64,000 nt of DNA from CAVPDE01 sp963702565 (GCA_963702565.1 CAVPDE010000030.1:124001-188000); one strand, 5' to 3'; positions 1-8,611 are shown, counted from the first letter of the stretch. Notes: generated by a model from the letters alone, not told the origin. Translations and numbers: made by a program.

Positions 1-1
1 T

Positions 2-1165
2 TTCGTGAGTCTGTATCCGTCCGCGCAGGGAACTTTCGTGTGGGGCGTCGATGCCGGCGGGCACTGGGTTTTCCATGTGTCTGCGCTCAGAGCGGGCGAG
101 TTGGGCGAGCTCGTGTCGCGGCTGCGCGCCACCCTGGATCTCGGGGCAAGCCATGCCCGGGGGGCAGTCGTCTTTGATGGCGCGTCGAGCCACCGGTTGT
201 TCCGGGAGCTGCTCGGGAGCGTGTGGCCGGCACTGGGCTCACCTCGCGTGGTGGTCATCTCCACGGCGAGCGATCTGGCACAAGTGCCCTTTGCCGTCCT
301 GACGACCCGGCCGCCTGAGAGCCCGTTCGAGCCTGGGAAGGCGGGGTGGCTCGTGCGTGAGGCCTCGCTCACCCAGATTTCCACGGCTGCCGCGTTCCGT
401 GCGCTTCGCGATGCACGACGGCAGGCCAAACCGGCGGAGGCGTTCTTCGGGTTTGGCGACCCCCTTTTCAAGGGCGGTCCTGCCCAGGTCGGCGCCGCCG
501 GAACCGTGCGTACCCTCTGGAAGCCGGCCCGGGGTAGCCAGACAGTGCAACAAGCTTTCAATTACGGGGCCATGCCCGCACTACCCGAGACGCGTGACGA
601 GATCTTCGCCATTGCGAAGGCGCTTGGGGCAGACCCCCTGCGGGACGCCCGGTTTGGCGCCCAGGCCACCCGCAGGGCAGCCCTCACGACCGACCTCTCC
701 GAACGGCGCGTAGTTGCGTTTGCAACGCACGGCTTGAGCCCCGGCGACCTGCCCGGGTTATCACGGCCCGCGCTCGCGATGGCGGTCGGAGACTCCGGGG
801 AGTCGCCGCTGCTCACGCTGGACGACGTGCTCACGATGAAGCTGAACGCCGATTCGACCGTGCTGTCGGCCTGCAATACAGCCTCCGATGACGGCCGAGC
901 GCAGGAAGCCTTTTCGGGGCTTGCTAGGGCCTTCTTCTTTGCAGGGGCACGTTCCGTCTTAGCCACGCACTGGGCCGTGGAGAGCCTCTCTGCACAGCAA
1001 CTGATGACACGGACGTTTTTTCACCAGGCGGCAAAACAAGATGCCTCCGTCGCTGAGAGCCTGCGCCGAGCGCAGCTTGAGCTCATCGAGGGGCAGGCCG
1101 GGGCCGCTTATGCACATCCGTTCTATTGGGCGCCTTTCTCCCTCTACGGCGACCCTTCCCGGTGA
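2..1165 (+). CDS. CHAT-domain (caspase-like) protein, 5' end outside window
   Basis: This is the C-terminal part of a CHAT-family protein, a caspase/separase-like cysteine peptidase fold often found behind TPR repeats. The reading frame is open to the left window edge, so the true start is probably upstream; a GTG at 5 is the first in-frame start visible. Counting from that GTG, the expected catalytic dyad is present: His242 in FATHG and Cys290 in LSACNT. The preceding LPETRDEI segment and the closing FYWAPFSLYGDP segment are also typical of the family. Stand-alone or TPR-linked CHAT proteins are often defence or signalling effectors, but no partner is visible here. The family call is secure; the substrate is unknown. 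Confidence 0.85.
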   Translation, partial: FVSLYPSAQGTFVWGVDAGGHWVFHVSALRAGELGELVSRLRATLDLGASHARGAVVFDGASSHRLFRELLGSVWPALGSPRVVVISTASDLAQVPFAVLTTRPPESPFEPGKAGWLVREASLTQISTAAAFRALRDARRQAKPAEAFFGFGDPLFKGGPAQVGAAGTVRTLWKPARGSQTVQQAFNYGAMPALPETRDEIFAIAKALGADPLRDARFGAQATRRAALTTDLSERRVVAFATHGLSPGDLPGLSRPALAMAVGDSGESPLLTLDDVLTMKLNADSTVLSACNTASDDGRAQEAFSGLARAFFFAGARSVLATHWAVESLSAQQLMTRTFFHQAAKQDASVAESLRRAQLELIEGQAGAAYAHPFYWAPFSLYGDPSR

Positions 1166-1306
1166 GAAGTGTAAAGGGGAACGTTGTTAAGTTCTAAAGT
1201 TGAGGGCCCATTCGGCTTCAGAGGGAAACTGTTCTAAGACGAGGCAGATTTCGCCCTTCTACATCACCGAGATTCTGGAAAAGACAGAGCGAAAGGAAAT
1301 GTCAGA

Positions 1307-1612
1307 ATGAACGATGTCATAGGAATTGCTTGGTTCAAGGACGAGGCGACTTACCGCAGGGCGCTCGCGATCTTTATCGATCCCGGTAATATGCCCGCCA
1401 GTTTTGAAGACTGGAAAGCTCTTGTCGGTAAGCAATGCGAATTAATTAAGGGCAGTGGCAATGTTGCTCTTCGCGTAGATATCGATCCGGAAACATTTCC
1501 CGCTTGGTGCGCCTCCCGTGGACATCTAGCCAATTCCCAGGGGAGAATCGCCTTCGTCAACCATGTCGAGCTTGAGTATCAGAAGACCGGCAAAGGAACG
1601 GTGATTGAATAG
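1307..1612 (+). CDS. hypothetical protein, 101 aa
   Basis: A short soluble protein starting MNDVIGIAWFKDEATYRRAL. A GAAAGGAAA stretch about 10 bases upstream of the ATG is a plausible ribosome site. I see no signal peptide, membrane segment or metal-binding motif. It stands alone between the CHAT gene and the zinc-finger gene, with about 140 bases on either side, so no operon context helps. I do not recognise the family. Confidence 0.6.
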   Translation: MNDVIGIAWFKDEATYRRALAIFIDPGNMPASFEDWKALVGKQCELIKGSGNVALRVDIDPETFPAWCASRGHLANSQGRIAFVNHVELEYQKTGKGTVIE

Positions 1613-1745
1613 CCCGTGGGGTTTTGGGCGTGGGTCGGACCAAGGCAATTACTATTGGGACGATAGTTCTTGAAAATCAACCGAGTAATTTGGCCCGATC
1701 CCAAGCGCAAGCGTTAATCACAATGAGTAAATAAAACAGGAGCAA

Positions 1746-2018
1746 ATGATGGCAGTCGGTTGGTCCCGCGATGGTGCGGAGCAGGAACAAATTGATGCCA
1801 CGGTGGAATCCGGAGTCCAATTAGCCAGGAGTCGGTTGCCTAGCGGCGAGAGCTCAACTCATTGCGAGGAATGCGGGGTTGCTGTTCCTGATGCCCGCCG
1901 TAAGGCTATTCCTGGAGTTCGCTTATGCGTCGGTTGTCAAGCAGAGCTCGAAAAAGGACAAAAGAAGGCCCTCACCATCTTCAATCGAGCCGGGAGCAAA
2001 GACAGTCAGCTAAAGTAA
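1746..2018 (+). CDS. short DksA/TraR-type C4 zinc-finger protein
   Basis: A 90-residue protein with a four-cysteine zinc finger: Cys40, Cys43, Cys61 and Cys64 (CEEC...CVGC). The sequence after the first pair (GVAVPDARRKAIPGVRLC) is the classic TraR/DksA finger. Its length resembles phage- and plasmid-type TraR or YbiI rather than full DksA, because the long N-terminal coiled coil is missing. Proteins of this type bind the RNA polymerase secondary channel and mimic DksA with ppGpp. Its position beside a CHAT gene and an orphan gene suggests an accessory segment. A CAGGAG element lies just before the ATG pair at 1746 and 1749. Confidence 0.8.
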   Translation: MMAVGWSRDGAEQEQIDATVESGVQLARSRLPSGESSTHCEECGVAVPDARRKAIPGVRLCVGCQAELEKGQKKALTIFNRAGSKDSQLK

Positions 2019-2140
2019 ATTATTGGCAATTAGCCAGTGGCTTCACTCAAGGCCTAACAAAAGTCTTAATGTGACGGGTGTCTGGCCCTCAACTTAGCCC
2101 CGCCGTTGTGCAGTTCCGCACCCTTGACGAGAGGCTCAGA

Positions 2141-3211
2141 ATGCTCGAAATAGACGGCAGTGAACACTCCGGTTCAGGCACCATCGTTCGTGACGCGGTC
2201 CCTTTCTGCATCTTGACCGGGCAAGCGGTCCACCTGCGAAACATCAGGGCGAAAAGAGATAAACCCGGCCTGAGACCTCAGCATCTCAAAGCCCTTGAAG
2301 CGGCTGCGAACCTTTGCGGCGGTAAGCTGGCCGGAGGAACCGTGGGATCCAGGGAGATCTGGTTTCATCCGGGCAAAGCACTCAAAGGCGGCACGTTCGT
2401 ATGGGATATAGGGACAGCCGGCTCCACTGCCATGCTTGCGCTTTCTCTCATGCCTCTATGCCTCTTCGCGGAGGGAGACTCAACCTACGGGATGACGGGC
2501 GGTCTGTTTCAGGACTTTGCGCCTTCCCTGTTTCACCTCAAACATGTCTTGCTTCCCACCGTGCGAAAAATGGGCGTTGAGGCGGAGTTGCGAATTATCC
2601 GGCCCGGTTATGTGCCGAAAGGCGGAGGCAGGATTGAGGTGCAGATTGCGCCTTTGAAGGGAGCCCTCAAGCCCCTGGACCTAGTCAGCCAGGGACAGGT
2701 CAGGTCCATAAGAGGAATCGCGCTCGCCTCTCACCTCAAAGAGAGAGACGTCTCTCGAAGAATGAAGGCGGAATGTGAAAGAGCATTGAAGGGGAAAGGA
2801 TTTGTTACGGAAATCGAGCTTCTCCATGATGAAAGAGAGAGTCCTGCCTTCGAAGGATGCTCCATTCAACCCGGAGCAGCCCTAGCCGTATGGGCCGGAA
2901 CCAACACGGGATGTTTGATCGGGGCGGACATGGCAGGCGCAAGGGGACGGACCGCCGAGTTCATCGGAAAGCAGACGGCCTTGGATCTTTTGGCCGACCT
3001 CGGCTCCGGCGCCACCGTGGACAGGCATCTGGCTGACCAGGTCATTCCTTTTGCGGCTCTTGCAAAGGGGACGAGCACGTTCCGTATCCCCTCCGTGACG
3101 GAGCATGTTGAAGCAAGACTCTGGCTTGTAGAGAAGATCCTGGGCGCAAAATCCCGGATCCGTGAAAACCTTGTAACTATCGAGGGAATAGGATTTCTTA
3201 GAGAGAGATGA
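2141..3211 (+). CDS. rtcA: RNA 3'-terminal phosphate cyclase
   Basis: RtcA converts an RNA 3'-phosphate to a 2',3'-cyclic phosphate using ATP through a covalent His-AMP intermediate. The N-terminus MLEIDGSEHSGSG matches the family start, so I place the start at ATG 2141, behind GAGAGG, rather than at an in-frame GTG 63 bases upstream. The protein is 356 residues, close to the usual 340. The VDRHLADQ motif lies near the C-terminus. His322 in SVTEHVEA is in the place of the catalytic histidine. It overlaps the next gene by ATGA, so the two are probably translated together. No rtcB or rtcR gene is visible, which differs from the enterobacterial rtc operon. Confidence 0.9.
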   Translation: MLEIDGSEHSGSGTIVRDAVPFCILTGQAVHLRNIRAKRDKPGLRPQHLKALEAAANLCGGKLAGGTVGSREIWFHPGKALKGGTFVWDIGTAGSTAMLALSLMPLCLFAEGDSTYGMTGGLFQDFAPSLFHLKHVLLPTVRKMGVEAELRIIRPGYVPKGGGRIEVQIAPLKGALKPLDLVSQGQVRSIRGIALASHLKERDVSRRMKAECERALKGKGFVTEIELLHDERESPAFEGCSIQPGAALAVWAGTNTGCLIGADMAGARGRTAEFIGKQTALDLLADLGSGATVDRHLADQVIPFAALAKGTSTFRIPSVTEHVEARLWLVEKILGAKSRIRENLVTIEGIGFLRER

Positions 3212-4170
3212 GCGTGGCTCTTAAAATCAGGGGCATTTATGCCACAGCTTTGACCCGGTTCTTTCTGGACCAGGGCATGAAAGTGGTGTCGCCTTCGGAT
3301 ACGATCATCAGAAGATTCGGCAAAGCAAAAGGATTGGTTTTGGTCCAATCCCATGATGTAGAAATCATGGATTCGGACGACATGCAGGGAATAAAGGTCC
3401 AGGGAGAAACTGCATCTGTGGATAAAGTGACCACAGCCCTCCGAGGGAAACTTCTTGACGCCATATGCAGAAGGAAAAGCGAGGGGACGACAGAGATTGA
3501 GTTCCCGTTTTCCGCAAAGATTGCGCTGGATGAATGGAGAAACCGGGTCCTTCCCACAGTGCCCAGGCACCATCATTTTCGAATCATTGCTTCCGACTAT
3601 GTAAACCTGCTTGAAGAAAAGACGCTCTCAGGCCATCCTGAAAAACGTGAATCCGTCGGCCGCGGTCTGGAAAAGAGCCTGGTATGGGACAGTTTTCAAG
3701 AAGGAAAAGAATTAAAGATCGAACACGTGAAACTGAATGGGCGGACTATTTTTCTCTCCGAAGGAGTGATTGTTGAAAAGGATTTCGGCGGGAAAAAACT
3801 GGTGCTGAAAAGGTCCAGGTTCAAAGGACGAATCAAGTACGACGGTTTGGGAATCGAGAAGAGGGAAGGGGATTACGCCGTTTCAGAGATTCACGAGGGC
3901 CTGTGGCACTACACGCACACCTATTTTAGGAATGACGGTACGCTCATCGGGAAATATACCAACATCAACACTCCGGTGGAATTCTATCCGGACCGGGTCC
4001 GATATGTGGATCTGGAAATCGATGTGGTCCAGCTGCCTGACGGGCGCGTGTTCGTCACGGATGAAGAGGACCTGGAAGAGCGGTTCAAAGCCGGAATCAT
4101 CTGTAAGGAGCTTATGGAGACGGCGAAAAAGGCCGCGTTTCAACGGGTGGAAACGCTCCGGGACGAGTGA
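3208..4170 (+). CDS. FAU-1-like RNA-binding protein with DUF402 domain
   Basis: The 320-residue protein matches the archaeal AU-1/FAU-1 architecture. An N-terminal half resembles RNase E/G-type RNA-binding regions. A C-terminal DUF402 domain follows from about residue 170 to 300, with YTNINTPVEFYP and the acidic VTDEEDLEE. Archaeal members bind AU-rich RNA and have been linked to 5S rRNA processing. It overlaps rtcA by four bases, which supports a joint role in RNA end processing or repair. Its last 31 bases overlap the 3' end of the convergent J-domain gene. The family call is good; the bacterial role is inference. Confidence 0.75.
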   Translation: MSVALKIRGIYATALTRFFLDQGMKVVSPSDTIIRRFGKAKGLVLVQSHDVEIMDSDDMQGIKVQGETASVDKVTTALRGKLLDAICRRKSEGTTEIEFPFSAKIALDEWRNRVLPTVPRHHHFRIIASDYVNLLEEKTLSGHPEKRESVGRGLEKSLVWDSFQEGKELKIEHVKLNGRTIFLSEGVIVEKDFGGKKLVLKRSRFKGRIKYDGLGIEKREGDYAVSEIHEGLWHYTHTYFRNDGTLIGKYTNINTPVEFYPDRVRYVDLEIDVVQLPDGRVFVTDEEDLEERFKAGIICKELMETAKKAAFQRVETLRDE

Positions 4171-4946
4171 ATCAGATCGTTCAACTTCTGCATTAAGGTT
4201 TTCCTGATCTTGACCGTCAGATAAAGATCTCCGGGCTTTGCCCCTCCCTTTCCCTCCTCCCCCATCCTTGCCAGACGAATGCGCTGCCCCTCCCGAAGTC
4301 CCTGCGGGAGCATGACGACCAGTTTTTTTGACTTTTTCCTGTAGTAGTAGGGGTAAGGACCCCCTTCTTTGGCTTCCTGGGGGGTGAGGTCAATCGTCTC
4401 TGTCACGTCCGTGCCGGCTTGGGGAAGCTCAACGCCTGTGAGCTTTTCAATGAGGTATCGGGAAAGCTTTCCCATGGCCAGGGGAGTGCTCTGTTTCTGG
4501 GCAGAGCGTCCCAAAGGTCCTGTGAACACGAACCCCCTGGCCGAGAAGCCGGGCCTCTTGAATTCAAAGGTCCGGTACCCCTCTCCATAGGCTTCCTTGA
4601 AAATATCGTCAAAGCCTCTGAACCCGAATGCTCGGGCCATGTCCTCAAAGATCCGGTTGATGTCCGAACCTCTGAAGAGGTCGCTTTCCGTGTAGCTGCT
4701 TCGGAAACGGTTGTGTGCGGAGGCTCCGAACTGCCGCCTCAGGTCGTCATAGTCTTTCCTCTTGGAGGGATTCGAGAGCGCGGCATAGGCTTCGTTGACA
4801 GCCTTCATCATGCCGGCGCTTTCAGAGTCTCCTGTGTTTCGGTCCGGATGGTACTGGAAAGCGAGTTTTCGGTACGCCGCCTTGATTTGTTTCTCGTTGG
4901 CGCCGGAGGACACACCCAGGATTTCGTAGTAATCTCTCTGTTCCAT
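4140..4946 (-). CDS. DnaJ-class (CbpA-like) J-domain co-chaperone
   Basis: A 268-residue type-B J-protein. The N-terminal J domain (about 1-70) contains the Hsp70-activating tripeptide His33-Pro34-Asp35 in YHPDRNTGD. There is no cysteine-rich zinc-finger domain. A linker rich in Phe, Gly and Arg follows, then a DnaJ C-terminal beta domain (about 185-255) with LPQGLREGQRIRLARMGEEG. It would stimulate DnaK ATPase and deliver clients. The C-terminal half is shorter than in CbpA, which has two such beta domains plus a dimerisation tail; only one is clear here. The gene converges on the FAU-1-like gene with a 31-base overlap. Confidence 0.85.
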   Translation of the reverse strand: MEQRDYYEILGVSSGANEKQIKAAYRKLAFQYHPDRNTGDSESAGMMKAVNEAYAALSNPSKRKDYDDLRRQFGASAHNRFRSSYTESDLFRGSDINRIFEDMARAFGFRGFDDIFKEAYGEGYRTFEFKRPGFSARGFVFTGPLGRSAQKQSTPLAMGKLSRYLIEKLTGVELPQAGTDVTETIDLTPQEAKEGGPYPYYYRKKSKKLVVMLPQGLREGQRIRLARMGEEGKGGAKPGDLYLTVKIRKTLMQKLNDLIHSSRSVSTR

Positions 4947-5032
4947 CGCGAGTCACAATAATGAAGCTCAACACCCCACGGGCTCGCCGGAAAAGGCGTT
5001 CTCCGGTTTAGGCAAGCAAAACCGCGAAGCGA

Positions 5033-5488
5033 TTAAAGGTCAGGAGCGGGTTTCTTGATAATCCCCGCTGCTTCATCCTCTTTTTCCTGGTGGCGGAGGT
5101 ATTTCAGGAGAAAGTATCCGAAGGACATGGCGACGATAATGGCGGCGATGGCCAGCAGGGTCAGGCCGGGCAACTCCTTGACGTCAAGAATGATGACTTT
5201 CCGGCCCACAGCGATCAGGGCTACCGTGAAGACCACCTCCACGTGAATGGCCCGCTCCGTAAGATAGACCTTGAGGGTCTCCATCAGCTCGATACCGATC
5301 AGAACCAGGAGAAAGAGCCCGAAAATATCGAGCAGTTCCTCAATCTCCAGAAGAAACATGGGCTCTGTAATGACGTCTTTGACGAGGATCCAGCCCACTT
5401 CGATGGTGGCCAGAAAAACAGTGATCACCATCATGACCAGAAGAGCGCTGACAATGACGCGCTCGATCTTTTTCAAGAATAGAAGCAT
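5033..5488 (-). CDS. PsiE-like (phosphate-starvation-inducible) inner membrane protein
   Basis: A 151-residue integral membrane protein with about four hydrophobic helices. The first follows MLLFLKKIERVIVSALLVMM. A conserved acidic patch LEIEELLDIFGLFLLVLIGI follows, then TERAIHVEVVF, and a charged cytoplasmic tail. This is the layout of the PsiE family, whose biochemical role is unknown. It stands alone, and nothing nearby suggests phosphate control. Confidence 0.75.
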   Translation of the reverse strand: MLLFLKKIERVIVSALLVMMVITVFLATIEVGWILVKDVITEPMFLLEIEELLDIFGLFLLVLIGIELMETLKVYLTERAIHVEVVFTVALIAVGRKVIILDVKELPGLTLLAIAAIIVAMSFGYFLLKYLRHQEKEDEAAGIIKKPAPDL

Positions 5489-5564
5489 AAAGACCCCCCT
5501 GAATCAGGTTGATGGACGAACCGGTGACGATATTATAGGGACGGGGACATGGGTTGGCAAGAAG

Positions 5565-5639
5565 AGTTCGAGGCTTTGTGATAGCCGAATGAAAATGACA
5601 GTCATATTGACTCGGCTGTAACAGAAAAGTTCGAGGCTT
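5565..5639. repeat. direct repeat pair enclosing a palindrome
   Basis: The 12-base word AGTTCGAGGCTT occurs at 5565-5576 and again at 5628-5639. Between them, 5583-5617 forms a symmetric dyad: AGCCGA and TCGGCT as outer arms and ATGACAGTCAT as the centre. It lies in the 270-base space between the divergent PsiE-like and exporter genes. It could be a dispersed repeat or a two-site operator; copy number in the genome would decide. Confidence 0.55.
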
Positions 5640-5760
5640 GATGCTTTCAGTCACATGGAGTAGATTCCCGAGGGTTTAAGCAGGTGTTTTTCAGCGAACT
5701 GCTATCCTATGGGGGTATAAGAAAGCTGACAGGAGGGGTTTGCCCGCTTTCAATGCAGTG

Positions 5761-7089
5761 ATGAATGACAATGAAAACAATCTGACGCCGGGGATCATTT
5801 TCCTCTTCTGGGTTCCCCTGGCTCTGACCTGGCTCATGATGGCTCTGGAAGGCCCCATCGTGGCCTCCGTGATCGCTCGCCTCCAGGAAGCAAAGCTCAA
5901 TCTCGCAGCCTACGGTGTTGCTCTGTCCGTGGCCTTTATCAGCGAAGGCCCGATTATCATGCTCGTGAGCACGGCAACCGCACTGGTTAGAAGCTATTCT
6001 TCGTACAAGAAACTGTTGCGGTTCGCTTTGGTGCTCAATGGGCTGATCACCGTTCTGCTGGCCATCCTGATGATTCCCGAGGTGTTCTCCTTCCTCGCCG
6101 ACGACGTGGTGGGACTTCCTGAAGAGGTGAGCCGTCTTGCCTACTGGTCGACGGTCCTCTTTCTGCCCTGGCCGGCTGCGATAGGCATGCGGCGGTTTTA
6201 CCAGGGGATCCTGATCCGCCACAATCGGACCCATTTTGTGACCTACGGAACGATCACTCGTCTCGGGTCCTTGACCGCCGCGGCCCTTGTTTTGTCCTGG
6301 TGGGGAATCCTCCCCGGGGCGTGTGTGGGTTCTCTATCGCTTTCCGTGGGAGTGGTTTGCGAGGCGGTTGCGATCCGTATCATGGTTCGAGGCGTGCTGC
6401 GGCAGCTCAAAGCGGGCTCAGAAGAGGAGAATGCGGCGAGCCTCACCTACAGGGAAATCACCGTTTTCTATACCCCCCTGGCGCTGACTTCGCTACTGTT
6501 CCTGAGCGCGCACTCGATCGTCACCTTCTTTGTGGCAAGAAGTCAAATGGCTGTCGAATCTCTGGCTGTGCTGCCGGTGATCGGGGCCCTGATGTTCATC
6601 TTCAGGAGTTTCGGTCTCTCTTATCAGGAAGCCGTCATCGCGCTGGTCGGCGACCGGTTTGAGAAGTTCGTTCCCATTAGCAATTTCGCCCTCCTTTTGG
6701 TCTCAGCCGTTTTCTGCTCTCTCGGCCTAGTGGTCTTCACGGATGTGGTGGCTATCTGGTACCAGGACATTTGCGGCCTCTCGCCGGATCTGGCGCTTTT
6801 CGCCCTGGCGCCAACGAAACTATTGATTGTGCTGCCGGCTTTGGAGGTGGTGATGTCCTTCCAGCGAGGCCTGATGGTCGCCGGTCTCACGACAAAACCG
6901 GTGACTCTAGCTGCCTTGATTGAGATTATCGCCATTGTGGTCACTCTGAACCTTGCGATTCACACTCTTAATATGGTCGGTGCCATGGCAGCGGCACTGG
7001 CGCTGGTGACAGGCAGAGCCTTTGCCATCCTCTTCCTTCTCTATCCCAATTATGTATTGTTCCGCATGATCAGGAGGAGAAAAGAGTAG
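5761..7089 (+). CDS. MATE/ANK-like multidrug or polyanion exporter, MOP superfamily
   Basis: A 442-residue protein with about twelve hydrophobic helices in two similar halves, as in the MOP superfamily. Weak resemblance to the progressive-ankylosis (ANK) group is suggested by NNLTPGIIFLFWVPLALTW, the conserved SEGPI in the first half, and a second-half start FYTPLALTSLLF. It would lie in the inner membrane and export small molecules with ion antiport; the substrate is unknown. The start is uncertain. AGGAGG at 5731-5736 lies too close to an in-frame TTG at 5740 and rather far from ATG 5761; I prefer the ATG because the first helix begins soon after it. Confidence 0.7.
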   Translation: MNDNENNLTPGIIFLFWVPLALTWLMMALEGPIVASVIARLQEAKLNLAAYGVALSVAFISEGPIIMLVSTATALVRSYSSYKKLLRFALVLNGLITVLLAILMIPEVFSFLADDVVGLPEEVSRLAYWSTVLFLPWPAAIGMRRFYQGILIRHNRTHFVTYGTITRLGSLTAAALVLSWWGILPGACVGSLSLSVGVVCEAVAIRIMVRGVLRQLKAGSEEENAASLTYREITVFYTPLALTSLLFLSAHSIVTFFVARSQMAVESLAVLPVIGALMFIFRSFGLSYQEAVIALVGDRFEKFVPISNFALLLVSAVFCSLGLVVFTDVVAIWYQDICGLSPDLALFALAPTKLLIVLPALEVVMSFQRGLMVAGLTTKPVTLAALIEIIAIVVTLNLAIHTLNMVGAMAAALALVTGRAFAILFLLYPNYVLFRMIRRRKE

Positions 7090-7101
7090 AGCAGCTTTTC
7101 T

Positions 7102-7131
7102 TTGACAATGCTCTCCAGAATCCTCTACACT
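7102..7131 (+). promoter_or_regulatory. candidate sigma-70 promoter upstream of cobalamin adenosyltransferase
   Basis: TTGACA at 7102-7107 and TACACT at 7126-7131 are separated by 18 bases. It begins right after the exporter stop codon and points at the adenosyltransferase operon, giving a leader of about 200 bases that runs through the 7141-7259 repeat. Confidence 0.5.
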
Positions 7132-7140
7132 TCCATGCAT

Positions 7141-7259
7141 GCTGATGAAAAACGCCCATCTGCTGCGTTACCTTTGTTCCTCGTCGTTGCGGCGACCTTT
7201 TCTGTACGCCTCACTCCTAGGAATTTCAGGTGCCTTGTATCTGTACGTTCTTGATCAGC
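7141..7259. repeat. 119-bp element with terminal inverted repeats
   Basis: The ends GCTGATGAAAAACG (7141-7154) and CGTTCTTGATCAGC (7246-7259) are inverted repeats matching at 12 of 14 positions. The interior is GC-rich and holds no reading frame. It fills the gap ahead of the adenosyltransferase gene. It looks like a dispersed non-autonomous element. A B12 riboswitch was considered because of the next gene, but no B12-box was found. Confidence 0.55.
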
Positions 7260-7342
7260 CTGCACGGTAGGTGTTTTACATGGGCTTGAACATAGGGTGA
7301 GAGGTTTTTTATAAATGGAGCATAAGAAAGTGGAGGTGGACC

Positions 7343-7912
7343 ATTAAGATCTACACAGGCACAGGCGATCATGGCAAGACAAGCCTATTCAGCGGCGAGC
7401 GCGTGAGCAAGGCGGACAAGAGGCTGGAAGCGTGCGGCGATGTGGACGAGCTGAACGCGGTGCTGGGTGCTTTGGTGGTCTCCTTAAACGACGAGGACCC
7501 GAAGGTGGCCCGGGAGATCCAGGAGATCCAATCCACCCTGTTTCATGTCGGGGCCTGCCTGATGACGACCCCGGGGTCTGCGTTGGTGGGTTCGCTCAAA
7601 CCCGTAGAGGAGGAGCAAATCAAGAGGCTCGAAACGGCGATTGACCGGATGGATACGCTGCTTCCCCGTCTGACAGGATTCATCCTGCCGGCAGGGCATG
7701 CCTCCGCAACCTGGGCTCACATCGCAAGAACCGTTTGCCGACGGGCCGAACGGCATGCCGTCAGCCTCCTGGGTGAAGCTGCAGAGGATGAGCGATCACC
7801 CGCCCATCACCGGCTCCTCGTCTACATGAATCGGCTGTCGGATTATCTCTTTGTGCTCTCCCGTTACTGCAACAGGATCATGGGGGTTCAGGAGATCCCC
7901 TGGAAGAGATGA
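7343..7912 (+). CDS. PduO-type cob(I)alamin adenosyltransferase, apparent ATT start
   Basis: The enzyme transfers the adenosyl group of ATP to cob(I)alamin to make coenzyme B12. The conserved N-terminus KIYTGTGDHGKTSLFSGERV, with the ATP-binding loop, is encoded upstream of the first GTG at 7403. That frame is open back to a stop at 7298 but has no ATG, GTG or TTG, so ATT at 7343 is the likely start, with TGGAGGTGG ending two bases before it. The protein is then 189 residues, normal for PduO. The later CRRAER motif is also conserved. An 11-codon upstream frame (7315-7347) ends across the ATT, so coupled restart or a +1 shift is possible. The next gene overlaps by ATGA. Confidence 0.85.
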   Translation: MKIYTGTGDHGKTSLFSGERVSKADKRLEACGDVDELNAVLGALVVSLNDEDPKVAREIQEIQSTLFHVGACLMTTPGSALVGSLKPVEEEQIKRLETAIDRMDTLLPRLTGFILPAGHASATWAHIARTVCRRAERHAVSLLGEAAEDERSPAHHRLLVYMNRLSDYLFVLSRYCNRIMGVQEIPWKR

Positions 7913-8598
7913 GCAAGCTCTTTCAAGGAGCGACAGACAGTGCCGGACCCTATGAAACGAGAGTGCTGAGCAGGAGCTGGCTCACAGAAGACGCTTTTGA
8001 GATACGATTCAGCCGGCCTCCTGTTCTTCAGTTCGCTCCGGGCCAGCGTCTTCGATTCATTCGAAACGAGGCCGAAAGAGACTACACTCCTGTCTCATCC
8101 CCTCAAGACGAAGGAATTGATTTCCTCGTGAGAAGCGTGAAAGGAGGCCTGTTCTCGTCTGTCCTTGCCTCTGCCCGGGAGGGGGACATTTTCCGGTTCA
8201 CCGGCCCCCACGGGTATTTTCGCTTTTATCCCTCGGAGCGCCCGCCTGTGTTCGTGGCCACCGGCACGGGCGTGGCTCCCTTTGTTTCCATGGCAAGGGC
8301 CGGGGTGAAGGGTTTTATCCTTCTTCACGGAGTCCGGCGTTTCTTGGACCTCTATTATGACCCGTTGTTTCGAAAATCGGCAAGGCTCTATGTCCCCTGC
8401 CTTTCAACAGTGAAAGATCCGGGGGAGGGGGCATCCGGCGGTTTTGCCGGACGGGTGACCGAATATCTGGACGGTCACTTGCCTTCAGGCGCCTATGACT
8501 TCTATCTCTGCGGCAAGGGGGAGATGATTCGGGATGTGATGCAGCTTGTGGATCAAGAGTTTCCAGACTCCCTGGTCTACACAGAACCCTTCTTTTGA
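7909..8598 (+). CDS. FNR-type FAD/NAD(P) oxidoreductase
   Basis: A 229-residue flavoprotein of the ferredoxin reductase fold without its own Fe-S domain. The FAD-binding barrel occupies about 1-100, with RDYTPVSSP as the flavin motif. The nucleotide-binding half has ATGTGVAPFVSMA and the late YLCGKGEMIRDV. Such stand-alone reductases pass electrons between NAD(P)H and a partner redox protein. Its ATGA overlap with the cobalamin adenosyltransferase suggests it may supply electrons to reduce cob(II)alamin to cob(I)alamin, the form that enzyme needs. That link is inference from context. Confidence 0.8.
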   Translation: MSKLFQGATDSAGPYETRVLSRSWLTEDAFEIRFSRPPVLQFAPGQRLRFIRNEAERDYTPVSSPQDEGIDFLVRSVKGGLFSSVLASAREGDIFRFTGPHGYFRFYPSERPPVFVATGTGVAPFVSMARAGVKGFILLHGVRRFLDLYYDPLFRKSARLYVPCLSTVKDPGEGASGGFAGRVTEYLDGHLPSGAYDFYLCGKGEMIRDVMQLVDQEFPDSLVYTEPFF

Positions 8599-8611
8599 GT
8601 CTTTGCAAGCC

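Noticed and set aside
2051..2080. Possible integron attC site (GCCTAACAA)
   Set aside because: Only one such word is present and no paired GTTRRRY end or second copy exists around the small orphan genes.
2866..3576. 236-codon minus-strand frame
   Set aside because: It is antisense to rtcA and the FAU-1 gene, both well supported.
7141..7342. Cobalamin riboswitch ahead of the adenosyltransferase gene
   Set aside because: No B12-box or long conserved core was found; the segment is explained by a dispersed inverted repeat.
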